Origin: Aquibacillus albus
GTDB lineage: Bacteria; Bacillota; Bacilli; Bacillales; Amphibacillaceae
Assembly (NCBI RefSeq): GCF_016908325.1
Contig: NZ_JAFBDR010000015.1
Span: 39,326-103,325 of the forward strand
Reading direction: 5' to 3'
DNA length: 64,000 nt
Shown here: positions 7,220 to 15,522 of the stretch, piece after piece
How the letters are laid out: each line of letters opens with the position of its first letter
Position numbering within the stretch: position 1 is the first letter of the stretch
Program-made: the position numbers and the translations under genes
The notes under the pieces: model-generated
The model's input: only the letters and a program-made list of their open reading frames with translations
Told to the model about the DNA's origin: nothing
Database searches by the model: none

Positions 7220-7738
7220 TTAACGAGTGAAAGTCCATTCAGAAAAGGGGTATATGACGAACTCCGAACGACCTATTATTTCCTCTTTTGTTACAAAACC
7301 TAATCCGTTCCTACTGTCCTTGCTAATTAACCTGTTATCTCCCATAACAAAATAACTATTTCCAGGGACTTCTACCGGACCGAAATCGCCTGTTTGGGAT
7401 AAGTCTTGACTGTCTAGAAATGTTTGTGTATATCTTTCTCCATTTATATATAGGACTTTATCTTTTACTGTAATGGTTTCGTGAGGTAATGCGATTACTC
7501 TTTTTACATAATTTTTTATCGGTCTTTTAATAATAACAATATCTCCACGATTAGGTTCACCGACTAAATAGACAACTTTGTTAAACAGTAGTCTTTCTCC
7601 ATCTTGAATGGTTGGATCCATACTCTCTCCTTGTACGATGGATGTTGCAAAAACAAAAGAACGTAATAGAGAAGCAGCTATGATTGCGATAGCTATTACT
7701 TTGACCCATCCCAATGATTCCTTTTTTTTAACTATCAT
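7220..7738 (-). CDS. sipT: Type I signal peptidase
   Basis: Membrane-bound protease that cleaves signal peptides of exported proteins. 172 residues from ATG 7738, close to the usual 180-190. One N-terminal membrane helix (about 12-31), then box B with catalytic Ser39 (GESMDP), box D with Lys79 (YVKRVIALP), and box E GDNRLISKDSRNGLG. The start at 7738 has AAAGGA ten bases upstream; codons further upstream to 7798 lack a site. B. subtilis carries sipT in this chromosome region, hence the symbol, but the family has several paralogues and the assignment to sipT is by position. Confidence 0.93.
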   Translation of the reverse strand: MIVKKKESLGWVKVIAIAIIAASLLRSFVFATSIVQGESMDPTIQDGERLLFNKVVYLVGEPNRGDIVIIKRPIKNYVKRVIALPHETITVKDKVLYINGERYTQTFLDSQDLSQTGDFGPVEVPGNSYFVMGDNRLISKDSRNGLGFVTKEEIIGRSEFVIYPFSEWTFTR

Positions 7739-8049
7739 GAGGGAAACATCCTTTCCTTTTAGTAGTAACAAAAAGGAGTATTTATTCAAAAAAGGCAATT
7801 AATATTAATTATTATTATCTTTAAGAATTATATTACTATATCTATTTTACTATTAATGATGGACAATTTGTTAAAGGTTTTTTGTTTTTCTGAATTCTTG
7901 AAAGTTTTGTCTAATATTGCGATTCGCTTTACTTCTTTTAAAAGCTTTGGCATAATCATTAGCGTTTATAAGGTAGAAAATTTGACAGAATTTATTTTGT
8001 CAGGTCGGTTAAAGATTCTTTACTTATGTCATTAGGAGGTAACCCGGTA
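7739..8049. other. AT-rich divergent intergenic region
   Basis: Between the signal peptidase and the Spo0E-like gene, which diverge. Very AT-rich around 7800-7870 with ATTAATATTAATTATTATT, possibly bendable promoter DNA. TTGACA at about 7983 lacks a matching -10 at normal spacing. The ribosome binding site of the next gene (TTAGGAGGTAAC) ends it. No other structure seen. Confidence 0.4.
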
Positions 8050-8244
8050 ATGAAATATACTTCATCTATCTTACTGCAGCGAATAGAATTTTTAAGGAAA
8101 CAAATGACCGAGGTTGCCTTGGCAAAAGGTTTCACTAGTACAGAGTCGATAGCGCTTAGCCAAGAATTGGACAAGCTATTGAATCATTACCAACAATTAA
8201 AGGTTAATGAGAAGAAAAAAGTAATAGGTAAGAGGAGAGGCTAA
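8050..8244 (+). CDS. Spo0E-like aspartyl-phosphate phosphatase
   Basis: 64 residues, two antiparallel helices. The core IEFLRKQM...SIALSQELDKLLNHYQQL carries the SQELD signature of the Spo0E/YisI/YnzD family, which removes phosphate from Spo0A and so delays sporulation. ATG 8050 follows AGGAGGTAAC by eight bases; an in-frame codon at 8026 is rejected because it precedes that site. Single gene, convergent with patA. Target assumed from the family. Confidence 0.9.
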   Translation: MKYTSSILLQRIEFLRKQMTEVALAKGFTSTESIALSQELDKLLNHYQQLKVNEKKKVIGKRRG

Positions 8245-8262
8245 AATAGCCACCCCTACCAA

Positions 8263-9435
8263 TTATTTTAATAGACCTTCGTTTGTTCTAAGAAATTCCT
8301 CAAGACGATCCATTCCATCTTCCAATGTCTTTTGACTGTATGCATAGGAGAGGCGTAAAAAACCTTCACCATAGTTAGAAAATGCATCACCAGGCACCAA
8401 TGCTAAATTGGCTTCTTCCACCATTTTTAATGCTAAATCAAAGGAAGGAAAATTTGATTTTGAAAAGTCCAGAAAGAAATAGAAGGCACCATCTGGTAAT
8501 ATAACTTCAACTCCCATTTCTTTTAGCCGTTTATTAACATAGTCACGTCTTTGTTTGTACGCTTCCCTCATCATGAGTGGATCTTCCATACCATGTGTGG
8601 TTAATGCTTCTAATGCCGCGTGTTGGCTAATTGAAGAAGCACAAGAAACATTATACTGATGAACCTTTAAAATATGATTGGTTAACCATGCAGGTGCCAG
8701 CAAGAATCCGATTCTCCACCCAGTCATGGCATGTGACTTAGAAACACCATTTATGATGATTGTCTTGTCCTTTACTTCTTCAAATGTCCCAATCGACACA
8801 TGTGGTTGATCATAAACCAATTCACTGTAAATTTCATCAGCAAGGATAAACATGTCTTTATCTTTCAGTGTAGTTGCAATATCTGACAACTCACCCTTAT
8901 CCAATGTGATGCCGGTTGGGTTTGATGGATATGGAAGTATGACACATTTCGTTCGGTCGGATATATGCTCCTCAATCAGTTGACTCGTTAATTTGAAGCT
9001 ATTATTTCTCGTATCTACAAAAACTGGAACTCCTCCAGCCAATCGAATTAATGGTTCATACCCGGGATAGACTGGTCCTGGAAGAATTACTTCATCCCCA
9101 GGATTAATAATTGTACGAAGTGTAATATCAATTGCTTGAGATGCTCCTACGGTGACAATGATTTCTTTTACCGGATCATATGTAAGTTGGTATTTATTTT
9201 CAACAAATGATGCAATGGACTCTCTTAATGCTAATATACCAGCATTGTGGGTGTAAGTAGTTTGGTTCGCATCAATTGCATGTTGTGCAGCTTTTTTTAT
9301 ATGCTCAGGTGTGTGAAAGTCGGGCTGTCCAATCGTTAATGAGAGCATATCCTTGTTATTGGCAACCATATTAAAAAATTTACGAATACCAGATATTTCA
9401 ATATTCTTGACGTTTGTATTAACTAAATGTTCCAA
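8263..9435 (-). CDS. patA: PLP aminotransferase, N-acetyl-LL-diaminopimelate type
   Basis: Fold-type I aminotransferase, 390 residues. Cofactor residues visible: Asp200 in ADEIYSELVYD and Lys233 in GVSKSHAMTGWRIGF, the Schiff-base lysine; Asn172-Pro-Thr-Gly binds substrate. In B. subtilis patA acts in the acetylated branch of diaminopimelate/lysine synthesis between DapH and DapL, both of which lie 5-7 kb downstream here. Assignment is by similarity plus the patA-ykyB neighbourhood. Other aminotransferases of this subgroup use aspartate or aromatic substrates, so specificity is inferred. Confidence 0.85.
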   Translation of the reverse strand: MEHLVNTNVKNIEISGIRKFFNMVANNKDMLSLTIGQPDFHTPEHIKKAAQHAIDANQTTYTHNAGILALRESIASFVENKYQLTYDPVKEIIVTVGASQAIDITLRTIINPGDEVILPGPVYPGYEPLIRLAGGVPVFVDTRNNSFKLTSQLIEEHISDRTKCVILPYPSNPTGITLDKGELSDIATTLKDKDMFILADEIYSELVYDQPHVSIGTFEEVKDKTIIINGVSKSHAMTGWRIGFLLAPAWLTNHILKVHQYNVSCASSISQHAALEALTTHGMEDPLMMREAYKQRRDYVNKRLKEMGVEVILPDGAFYFFLDFSKSNFPSFDLALKMVEEANLALVPGDAFSNYGEGFLRLSYAYSQKTLEDGMDRLEEFLRTNEGLLK

Positions 9436-9507
9436 GGGTTAGTCCTCCATTTTCTAAATTTAACAAAATGTTCATACAATTTTGATTACTTTCATTTAAA
9501 ATAAAGG

Positions 9508-9533
9508 TATAATGAAAGCGATTAATGATAAGT
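9508..9533 (+). promoter_or_regulatory. -10 element with Fur-like half sites
   Basis: A perfect TATAAT at 9508-9513 (no good -35 at 17 bases; TTGATT at 9482 is 20 away), followed by GATTAATGATAAG at 9519-9531, close to two adjoining GATAAT-type half sites of a Fur box. Position just downstream of the -10 suits repression by iron, as expected for an fbpB-like gene. Confidence 0.45.
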
Positions 9534-9565
9534 ACGTGAATACTCTATATAAGGAGTGAAATACA

Positions 9566-9706
9566 TTGAGACAAAGGAAAGCTTCTTTTGAAGAGCTAGT
9601 TTCAAAAAATAAACAAGAATTAATGAACGATAAGCAAGCGATGAAACAACTTGAAGAACAGCTAGAAAACAAACTCGTTCGGAAAGTCTCTTATTCAAAG
9701 CCTTAA
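9566..9706 (+). CDS. FbpB-like Fur-regulated small basic protein
   Basis: 46 residues, charged and helical: RQRKASFEELVSKNKQEL is the typical FbpB/FbpC-family N-terminus (RKR..SFEELV..NK.E). FbpB acts with the sRNA FsrA in the iron-sparing response of B. subtilis. TTG start at 9566 with AAGGAGTGAAATACA upstream. A Fur-like site overlaps the promoter region. Family assignment is from the N-terminal motif only; a partner sRNA was not looked for outside the window. Confidence 0.75.
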   Translation: MRQRKASFEELVSKNKQELMNDKQAMKQLEEQLENKLVRKVSYSKP

Positions 9707-9884
9707 CATATATCATGATAATACCATAGTGAATTGAGTGGAAACAAAAAATTTAACAATCATTAAATATAGGAACTTGCAAAAAGCGAATTTGCCAAGC
9801 TTTCTTAAGAGGACTATCATCATATTTTCAGAGTTGAGTCTGTTGAAAGTATAATAGTTTTCTATTTTGACGATACTTTTCCTA

Positions 9885-9942
9885 GAAGTGCGTGTTCAAA
9901 ATTCGATCCGCTTATCATGTAGTAACTTTTTGAACATCCTTT
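9885..9942. repeat. Short dispersed repeat, TGTTCAAAA ends
   Basis: AAGTGCGTGTTCAAAATTC at the left and AACTTTTTGAACATCCTTT at the right form imperfect inverted ends around about 25 bases. The right end recurs at 14544-14560 and the left end at 3436-3454. It lies between the FbpB-like gene and a membrane protein gene. Confidence 0.55.
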
Positions 9943-9970
9943 ATAAAGCGAAGGAAAGGTTGGAATTAAT

Positions 9971-10357
9971 ATGCAAGATGTCCTCTATGATTTCCTATTA
10001 GCTATTTCCCCATTCATTAAAAAGGCGCAACTGGTACCGTTGGGAATAACTGATCAGCATCTCTACTTTTTCATTGGTTTAATTGGTGCTATTCTCAGCT
10101 ATATTCTTCTTCAGCCAGTTATTAGGCTGATTGTAGTGCTGCAGTGGAGTAAGTTACTAACATACTTAATGAGTAGCTTTTTATTCTTAATTATATTAGG
10201 GTCAATTTATATTTCTAGGGAAATGTTTATTGTTGGAGATAGTGGCTTAGAACTAATGGGTAACATAGCATTAGGAATAACTTTGTTTGGTGTAGTATTA
10301 TTAATTACTCATTTAGCACAAAACCTGATTGCTTATGTAAAACAAATAAAATCTTAA
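9971..10357 (+). CDS. Three-helix membrane protein of unknown function
   Basis: 128 residues with three likely membrane segments (about 31-58, 62-81, 94-118) and short charged tails. The ATG follows GAAGGAAAGGTTGG. No conserved catalytic residues seen. Followed by another small membrane protein gene 75 bases away on the same strand, so they could be transcribed together. Not recognised. Confidence 0.7.
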   Translation: MQDVLYDFLLAISPFIKKAQLVPLGITDQHLYFFIGLIGAILSYILLQPVIRLIVVLQWSKLLTYLMSSFLFLIILGSIYISREMFIVGDSGLELMGNIALGITLFGVVLLITHLAQNLIAYVKQIKS

Positions 10358-10432
10358 TTTATCGTAGGAAAAACTACCCCTTTGAAACCAATTGATTCCT
10401 ATACTCGTATATGAATAGAAGGGGGTAGTTAT

Positions 10433-10636
10433 ATGGCTACGATAATATTTTTGTTTTTGTTTTTTGGACTAATCCTATTTCTTTTAAATGTTATAACGAG
10501 TATATGGGCTTATAAAGATTCACTTAAAAAAGGAAAAAGTAAGGAGTACGCGATTATCGTCTTAATTGGTACACTTATTTTACCTATACTTGGATTAATT
10601 GTATATTTAATCATCCGAAGTGATGAAGGTGCATAA
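10433..10636 (+). CDS. Small two-helix membrane protein
   Basis: 67 residues: hydrophobic segments at about 3-24 and 39-61 joined by a basic loop (YKDSLKKGKSKEY), a shape like the phospholipase D N-terminal (PLDc_N) membrane domain. ATG after AGAAGGGGGTAGTTAT. Ends at a strong terminator. Function unknown. Confidence 0.7.
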   Translation: MATIIFLFLFFGLILFLLNVITSIWAYKDSLKKGKSKEYAIIVLIGTLILPILGLIVYLIIRSDEGA

Positions 10637-10680
10637 GTCAAAAAAATAACACAGATCTAACTTTAACCAACCTAAATTCA

Positions 10681-10715
10681 AAACGCATGGATTTCATGAT
10701 TATCCATGCGTTTTT
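10681..10715 (+). terminator. Intrinsic terminator after small membrane protein
   Basis: AACGCATGGAT pairs with ATCCATGCGTT around TTCATGATT, followed by TTTATTGTT. Confidence 0.8.
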
Positions 10716-10774
10716 ATTGTTAGTTAACCAGTTGTAATTTCCAACGTAAGCTTTACATTTTCTCCAATGTGACG

Positions 10775-10803
10775 GAAAAACGTATAGAAATCTATACGTT
10801 TTT
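10775..10803 (-). terminator. Terminator of ykyB
   Basis: AAAACGTATAGA pairs with TCTATACGTTTT over a two-base loop, with A/T tails on both sides; it touches the ykyB stop. Confidence 0.75.
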
Positions 10804-11281
10804 AATACCGCCATTTTTTCTTTTTGAAGGGTGACCCATTTAGTTGACCTAGTGAAGATGGAGTAAAATAAGAAGGGTATCTTTCTTTTTGATGATGTTG
10901 TTTGGTTTCTAAACTCCAATCAAGATAGTTACTTAATATTTTCTTTGCTTGTGACAAGGACATTTGAGGTTTTGGGTTACGATAATTACTATCGACATTC
11001 CCAAGATGTTTTAAATCCTTAAAATCCTGTTTCATCGGAGGTATATGAAAAAAGTATTCACCAACTTTCACAAGTACTGTAGAGTGCTGGTGACTTAGCT
11101 TGGGGTGATCCGAAAAGTGAAGCCCGACTTTTAGTGCCTGATTGTTTTTTAGCAATTTGTGGATTGTCTGCTTTTTCATGCTATATAAAAAGCGAGGGTT
11201 TGGAGCAGTTTTAGCATGACGATTAACAACGAATAATGCTTGTGCTATTTCATTTATATTATCTTTATGCTTTTGATTCAC
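10802..11281 (-). CDS. ykyB: YkyB-family protein
   Basis: 159 residues, basic, no membrane segment. The segments AQALFVVNRHAKTAPNP and FYSMKK/LLKNN-type stretch with the conserved His/Cys-poor core match YkyB of B. subtilis, a protein of unknown function. GTG start at 11281 with GAAAGGAGGATTCCG upstream. In B. subtilis it lies next to patA and cheV; patA is 1.4 kb away here, cheV is absent from the window. Assignment by similarity and position. Confidence 0.85.
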   Translation of the reverse strand: MNQKHKDNINEIAQALFVVNRHAKTAPNPRFLYSMKKQTIHKLLKNNQALKVGLHFSDHPKLSHQHSTVLVKVGEYFFHIPPMKQDFKDLKHLGNVDSNYRNPKPQMSLSQAKKILSNYLDWSLETKQHHQKERYPSYFTPSSLGQLNGSPFKKKKWRY

Positions 11282-11339
11282 CGGAATCCTCCTTTCTAAG
11301 CTACTATATTACTCGTTCGCAAAGTCAACGAATTAAAAA

Positions 11340-11500
11340 TTGTAAAAACTTAGTGCTTCCCAAGCTCCAGCACCTCCCCCCCTCGAGGTCTTAAGTTAAT
11401 CCTCAACTACTTCGAGGCTCGAATTAAACTTGTTGGGGGTGAGTACTAGGAAATCATTACGGTTCAGTCCATACGTCGCTACCAGGGCGCTCTGAGCTTT
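11340..11500. repeat. Structured GC-rich intergenic element
   Basis: Clearly richer in GC than its surroundings. CTCGAGGT pairs with ACTTCGAG, and C-rich CACCTCCCCCC can pair with GTTGGGGGTG further out. The words AGCTCCAGCACCT, CTCGAGGTC and CTTGTTGGGGG resemble, from memory, a repeat common between genes in Bacillus and Geobacillus. Only one copy in this window. Confidence 0.45.
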
Positions 11501-11506
11501 TGTTAT

Positions 11507-12070
11507 TTACATCATATCCTTAATGTCATCAACAATTTTCTCAATTTCGTCCATTTTCCTTCCATCATAACGGTTGATTGCATTTCCTTCAGGTGAAACA
11601 AGATAAAAGTAAACGGTATGAATCATTTGATCTGAATCAGCTATTTTATCTACTGGTGCTTTGAAGGATTTAACAGCAAACTCTTTCATTTCTTCAAACT
11701 CATAACCCGTAAAAAGGTTCCAATTATCAAGTTCTCCACCTCGGTCTAATGCATATTGTTTTAGCATTTCAGGTGTATCGTTGTCAGGGTCAACAGAAAA
11801 TGATACAAGCTCAACATCTAAGTTTTCTTCTTTAAGCATCTCCTGTAACCGCGCCATATTCGCAGTCATTGGCGGACAAACAGTTTCACAGTTAGTGAAA
11901 ATCATATCAGCTACCCAAAACTTACCCTCAAGTTCTTCGCTATTCACCATTTCCTCATCTTGATTTATAAATTCAAAAGGTTGTACATCAAAAGAAAATT
12001 CACCTTCATACTTCGGTCCACAAGCCGAAAGTATTACGGTAAGTAAGCCTATTATTCCTAGTATCCTCAT
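11507..12070 (-). CDS. SCO1/SenC copper chaperone lipoprotein
   Basis: Thioredoxin-fold protein that delivers copper to the CuA site of cytochrome c oxidase subunit II. Signal peptide with lipobox LSAC (Cys17), copper ligands Cys61 and Cys65 in NCETVCPPM, and His151 in MIHTVYF, all present. 187 residues, usual size (B. subtilis YpmQ/BsSco is 193). The CuA-containing subunit, CtaC, is encoded 35 kb downstream. Single gene with its own promoter region; the upstream neighbours on the strand are ykuE and a hemolysin III gene. Confidence 0.95.
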   Translation of the reverse strand: MRILGIIGLLTVILSACGPKYEGEFSFDVQPFEFINQDEEMVNSEELEGKFWVADMIFTNCETVCPPMTANMARLQEMLKEENLDVELVSFSVDPDNDTPEMLKQYALDRGGELDNWNLFTGYEFEEMKEFAVKSFKAPVDKIADSDQMIHTVYFYLVSPEGNAINRYDGRKMDEIEKIVDDIKDMM

Positions 12071-12214
12071 TATTTCCCTCCATTAACCTCATTCGAGAAT
12101 TCGACAACTATTTTAGCACTGTTAATCATGAAATACTAGGAAAGACTGAGGAAAGAAGTGACAATTTTACGAACAAGCGATAATGGAAAAATCTACTATT
12201 TAACATCTGGTCAT

Positions 12215-13066
12215 CTATTCGTTGCTTAATTGATAAACAGTTATTTCTGGTTTACACAAAAAACGGTAGGGTAAGCGAGTTGTTCCAATTCCTCTACTTA
12301 CAAACAATTGTAGTGGGTAGCTGCCAATTTCGTAATTTCCTTCCACATATTTCTCTGCAAATGCAGGGGTATAAACATGTCCTACAAATGGGATTTGAAT
12401 TTGACCACCATGACTATGGCCAGAAAGCTGAATATCAATTGGATAATCTTTAACGATATCTGCATAATCTGGTTCATGGACAAGTAAAATCGTAAATTGT
12501 TCTTCTGTGATGCCATTTATGGTTTGTTTTATATCAGGTTTCCCTAACATGACGTCATCTAACCCTGCAATGACAAAGGACTGGTTTTCCTTTTTTATAG
12601 TATAATGGCTATTTTGAAGTAAAGTGAAATTAGCTTTATCCATTGCTTCTTTTATTATATCCGTTCCGTATCCACCATGATCATGATTCCCATAAATCCA
12701 AAACTTTCCGGAAGGTGCTTTTATGGATGACATTAACTCGATAAGCTTATCGCTCCAAGCATAAATGTTTGGCATATCTACTAAATCACCTGTGAATACA
12801 ACAATATCAGGATTATTTTCATTAATCGTTGATATCAGGTCTTTAAATTGATCGAGTGTATAATGAAATCCTAAGTGAGTATCACTGAATTGAATAATTT
12901 TAAAATCATGGAATGCTTTCGGGATATTTGCTTTTGATATTGTTTCTCTATGAACGGTTAACAAGCTTGGTTCTATCTGTTTTGCATAGTAATATATACC
13001 TCCACCAAGACCAAGTGATCCAATGACACTAGAAACTAATTTTTTTAAGAAAGTACGTCGATTCAT
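12215..13066 (-). CDS. ykuE: Tat-exported metallophosphoesterase YkuE
   Basis: Calcineurin-like phosphoesterase, 283 residues. Metal-binding motifs in order: SDTHLG (Asp62, His64), GDLVD, GNHDHGG, HEPD and GHSHGGQ. The N-terminus NRRTFLKK followed by a hydrophobic stretch is a twin-arginine signal; B. subtilis YkuE is a Tat substrate bound to the cell wall. Substrate unknown. On the same strand as the hemolysin III gene upstream (60 bases) and sco downstream (144 bases). Confidence 0.93.
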   Translation of the reverse strand: MNRRTFLKKLVSSVIGSLGLGGGIYYYAKQIEPSLLTVHRETISKANIPKAFHDFKIIQFSDTHLGFHYTLDQFKDLISTINENNPDIVVFTGDLVDMPNIYAWSDKLIELMSSIKAPSGKFWIYGNHDHGGYGTDIIKEAMDKANFTLLQNSHYTIKKENQSFVIAGLDDVMLGKPDIKQTINGITEEQFTILLVHEPDYADIVKDYPIDIQLSGHSHGGQIQIPFVGHVYTPAFAEKYVEGNYEIGSYPLQLFVSRGIGTTRLPYRFLCKPEITVYQLSNE

Positions 13067-13126
13067 AGTTAATAACCTTTCAGCATATAATTACTAAATG
13101 AATAAATCGTTTTTAGTGTTTAGTTG

Positions 13127-13762
13127 TTAAATAATGTAAAGGAAAATGGAGAAAAAATGAAAAGTAGAGCCGGCAATAACAAATAGATGCCATACGGCGT
13201 GATGATAATAAAACTTTCTCCATACATAAAAGATAGCACCAATTGTGTAACATAAACCCCCAACTATTAAAAAATTAATCCCGTCAGTAGGCAGTGTGTC
13301 GGTTAACGGGTTCCATGCAAAAACAATTAACCATCCCATTAATACATAAAAAACCGTTGATAATACTAAAAACTTTTCCACAAAAAATACTTTAAAAATA
13401 ATCCCTGCCAGAGCAATCCCCCACACGATTCCAAATAGAGTCCAGCCCAATCCACTTCGCAATGGAACTAATAAAATAGGAGTGTAAGTTCCAGCAATAA
13501 ATAGAAAAATAGAAGAATGATCAAAAATTTGAAAAATATTCTTCCATTTACCTTCAGGAAGTATATGGGAAATCGTCGATGCGAGATACATTACTAGCAT
13601 CGTTATCCCGAATATTGTTACCGAAACAATTCGCCATCCATTACCATTTATACTTGCAAAGACAACCAATAATACTAGAGCAACTATACTTAAAATTGCT
13701 CCAACAGCATGGGTTATCGCATTAACTATTTCTTCTTTTCGAGTAAACGTATGGGTTGTCAT
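13127..13762 (-). CDS. Hemolysin III/PAQR-family membrane protein
   Basis: 211 residues, seven predicted membrane helices. Conserved polar residues of the family are present: EIVNAITHAVGA near the N-terminus, STISHI and DHSSIFLFIAGTYTPI in the middle, and YHHAVWHLFV near the end; these His/Asp/Ser residues form a metal site in PAQR proteins. Called YplQ or YqfA in relatives. Despite the name, a role in membrane lipid homeostasis is more likely than haemolysis. Confidence 0.9.
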   Translation of the reverse strand: MTTHTFTRKEEIVNAITHAVGAILSIVALVLLVVFASINGNGWRIVSVTIFGITMLVMYLASTISHILPEGKWKNIFQIFDHSSIFLFIAGTYTPILLVPLRSGLGWTLFGIVWGIALAGIIFKVFFVEKFLVLSTVFYVLMGWLIVFAWNPLTDTLPTDGINFLIVGGLCYTIGAIFYVWRKFYYHHAVWHLFVIAGSTFHFFSIFLYII

Positions 13763-13993
13763 GAAAAACCTCTTTTCTATTTACCTTTCCTTTTCATTTA
13801 ATCTTCTAAGAAAAAGTACTACTATTCCATCATAACAGTTATCGATGTACATCGGTAGCTTGATTTGTAAGTATTGTATTATTTTTTTGATCATTCAACT
13901 AGCATGGTTTCGTTTTAATATGTATGATAAAATATTGTTGGGATTTGAATAAGTGAATTACTCCTTCAACTACAGGTAAATGGAGTGAATAAA

Positions 13994-14455
13994 ATGAAAA
14001 ATGCTGAATCTATGCAATTAATTGATATTACTGCTGAGACGATGATGATTCCATCCGAAAAGGTAGCCCATGTACAAGTAGGTAATCCTTTAGAGCATGC
14101 ACTATTAGTACTTGTAAAATCTGGTTATTCTGCTGTACCAGTATTAGATGTCTCTTATAAATATAAAGGTACAATTGGTAAAACAATCATTCTCAATAGT
14201 GTTTTAGGATTAGAGCGCTTTGAAATGGAAAGACTTTCTAATACAAAGGTTCATGAAGTGATGAACACCCAAACACCTTGTCTAAAAAAGAGTGATGACA
14301 TATTAACCTGTCTAAAAACTGTTATTGACTATCCTTTTGTTTGTGTTGTGGATGAAGAAGGGTATTTTGATGGAATTCTTACAAGAAGAACAATTTTAAA
14401 ACAGCTGAACAATTATTTTCACTTAAATAAAAATCAGTTATATCAAGTTGAATAA
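13994..14455 (+). CDS. cbpB: CBS-domain c-di-AMP-binding protein
   Basis: 153 residues made of two CBS domains (about 18-80 and 88-150): SGYSAVPVLDVSYKYKG and YPFVCVVDEEGYFDGILTRR are the nucleotide-binding strands. Matches B. subtilis YkuL (DarB/CbpB), which senses c-di-AMP and controls the stringent-response enzyme Rel and pyruvate carboxylase. Start at ATG 13994; the GTG at 13985 sits inside the GGAG site. In B. subtilis it lies shortly before dapH, as here. Confidence 0.9.
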   Translation: MKNAESMQLIDITAETMMIPSEKVAHVQVGNPLEHALLVLVKSGYSAVPVLDVSYKYKGTIGKTIILNSVLGLERFEMERLSNTKVHEVMNTQTPCLKKSDDILTCLKTVIDYPFVCVVDEEGYFDGILTRRTILKQLNNYFHLNKNQLYQVE

Positions 14456-14465
14456 TAGAAGGGCA

Positions 14466-14562
14466 CACTACCAGTGTATGATTATAAATACATGAGAAAC
14501 GGAGCAGCGAGACAACGAAGAAATGCAAAGCAATTTTTCTCGGACTTTTTGAACATCCTCTT
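14466..14562. repeat. Dispersed repeat ending in ACTTTTTGAACATCC
   Basis: About 95 bases with GAAACGGAGCAGCGAGACAA, a pyrimidine/purine-rich middle, and CGGACTTTTTGAACATCCTC at the right end, the same end as at 9.93 kb. It sits between cbpB and dapH. A hairpin for termination, GTGAGACAGATTTTTTG with AAATCTGTCTCAC, follows at 14567-14599. Confidence 0.5.
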
Positions 14563-14667
14563 GTAAGTGAGACAGATTTTTTGTAATAAATCTGTCTCAC
14601 TTGTCATACAGGAATTTTTTTTGGTACAGTATAGAAAATAAATATTGTCAAATTGGAGGAAGTAGAA

Positions 14668-15390
14668 GTGAAAATGATGGATGCAAACGAGATAATTTCT
14701 TTTATCTCAAATAGTACAAAATCAACACCAGTAAAAGTCTATATTAAAGGTAACCAATTAAATCAAATTGATTTTAGTGATAGCATACAGGATTTTGTTG
14801 ATGAAGAAACTGGAATACTTTTTGGTGAGTGGAAAGATATAAAGGATGCTTTAGCTACATATGAAGCGCAAATAGAGGATTATGTGATTGAAAATGATCG
14901 CAGAAACTCTGCCATTCCTTTACTAGATTTAAAGGAAATTAATGCTCGTATCGAGCCTGGAGCAGTAATCCGTGATCAAGTAGAAATTGGTGATGGATGT
15001 GTCATCATGATGGGGGCTATGATTAATATTGGCTCTGCAATTGGTGAGGGCACAATGATTGATATGAATGCTACTTTAGGTGGACGTGCAACAGTTGGTA
15101 AGAATTGTCATATTGGTGCAGGTGCTGTCCTTGCAGGGGTAATTGAGCCGCCTTCAGCACAGCCGGTAGTCATTGAAGATGGCGTTGTTGTAGGGGCGAA
15201 TGCGGTTATTCTTGAAGGTGTCAGAGTAGGAGAGGGTGCTGTAGTTGCTGCAGGCGCTATCGTAACAAAGGATGTACCACCAAACACTGTAGTTGCTGGT
15301 ACTCCAGCCAAAGTAATCAAGGAAATTGACGATCAAACGAAGTCTAAAACTGAAATTATGCATGCCCTAAGAAAGTTAGATGAAGAGTAA
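14668..15390 (+). CDS. dapH: Tetrahydrodipicolinate N-acetyltransferase
   Basis: Transfers acetyl from acetyl-CoA to tetrahydrodipicolinate in the acetylase branch of diaminopimelate/lysine synthesis, feeding cell wall and spore dipicolinate. 240 residues: an N-terminal DapH domain, then a left-handed beta helix built from hexapeptide repeats (about 85-200; for example GDGCVI, GEGTMI, GAGAVL). GTG start at 14668 gives [10 protein letters not shown], the usual family start, with GGAGG eight bases upstream; the frame is open to 14653. Followed by a terminator, then dapL. Confidence 0.97.
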   Translation: MKMMDANEIISFISNSTKSTPVKVYIKGNQLNQIDFSDSIQDFVDEETGILFGEWKDIKDALATYEAQIEDYVIENDRRNSAIPLLDLKEINARIEPGAVIRDQVEIGDGCVIMMGAMINIGSAIGEGTMIDMNATLGGRATVGKNCHIGAGAVLAGVIEPPSAQPVVIEDGVVVGANAVILEGVRVGEGAVVAAGAIVTKDVPPNTVVAGTPAKVIKEIDDQTKSKTEIMHALRKLDEE

Positions 15391-15405
15391 AAGTTGATAG
15401 GCGTA

Positions 15406-15438
15406 GAAAAAGCAGGGGATTTTTTCTCCTGCTTTTTT
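15406..15438 (+). terminator. Intrinsic terminator after dapH
   Basis: AAAAAGCAGGGGA and TCTCCTGCTTTTTT flank a T-rich loop; strong T-run. It separates dapH from dapL, which therefore needs its own promoter or read-through. Confidence 0.8.
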
Positions 15439-15522
15439 ACACGTTTAGAAAGGATAAAATTTTAGCAGAGAAGTAATTCGACGTAGTAAAATGATTTTAA
15501 GGAGTAAACAGGGGGAGAAACT

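Noticed and set aside
8235..8260. Terminator between the Spo0E-like gene and patA
   Set aside because: GGCTAAAATAGCC is only a 5-bp stem without a T-run; too weak to list.
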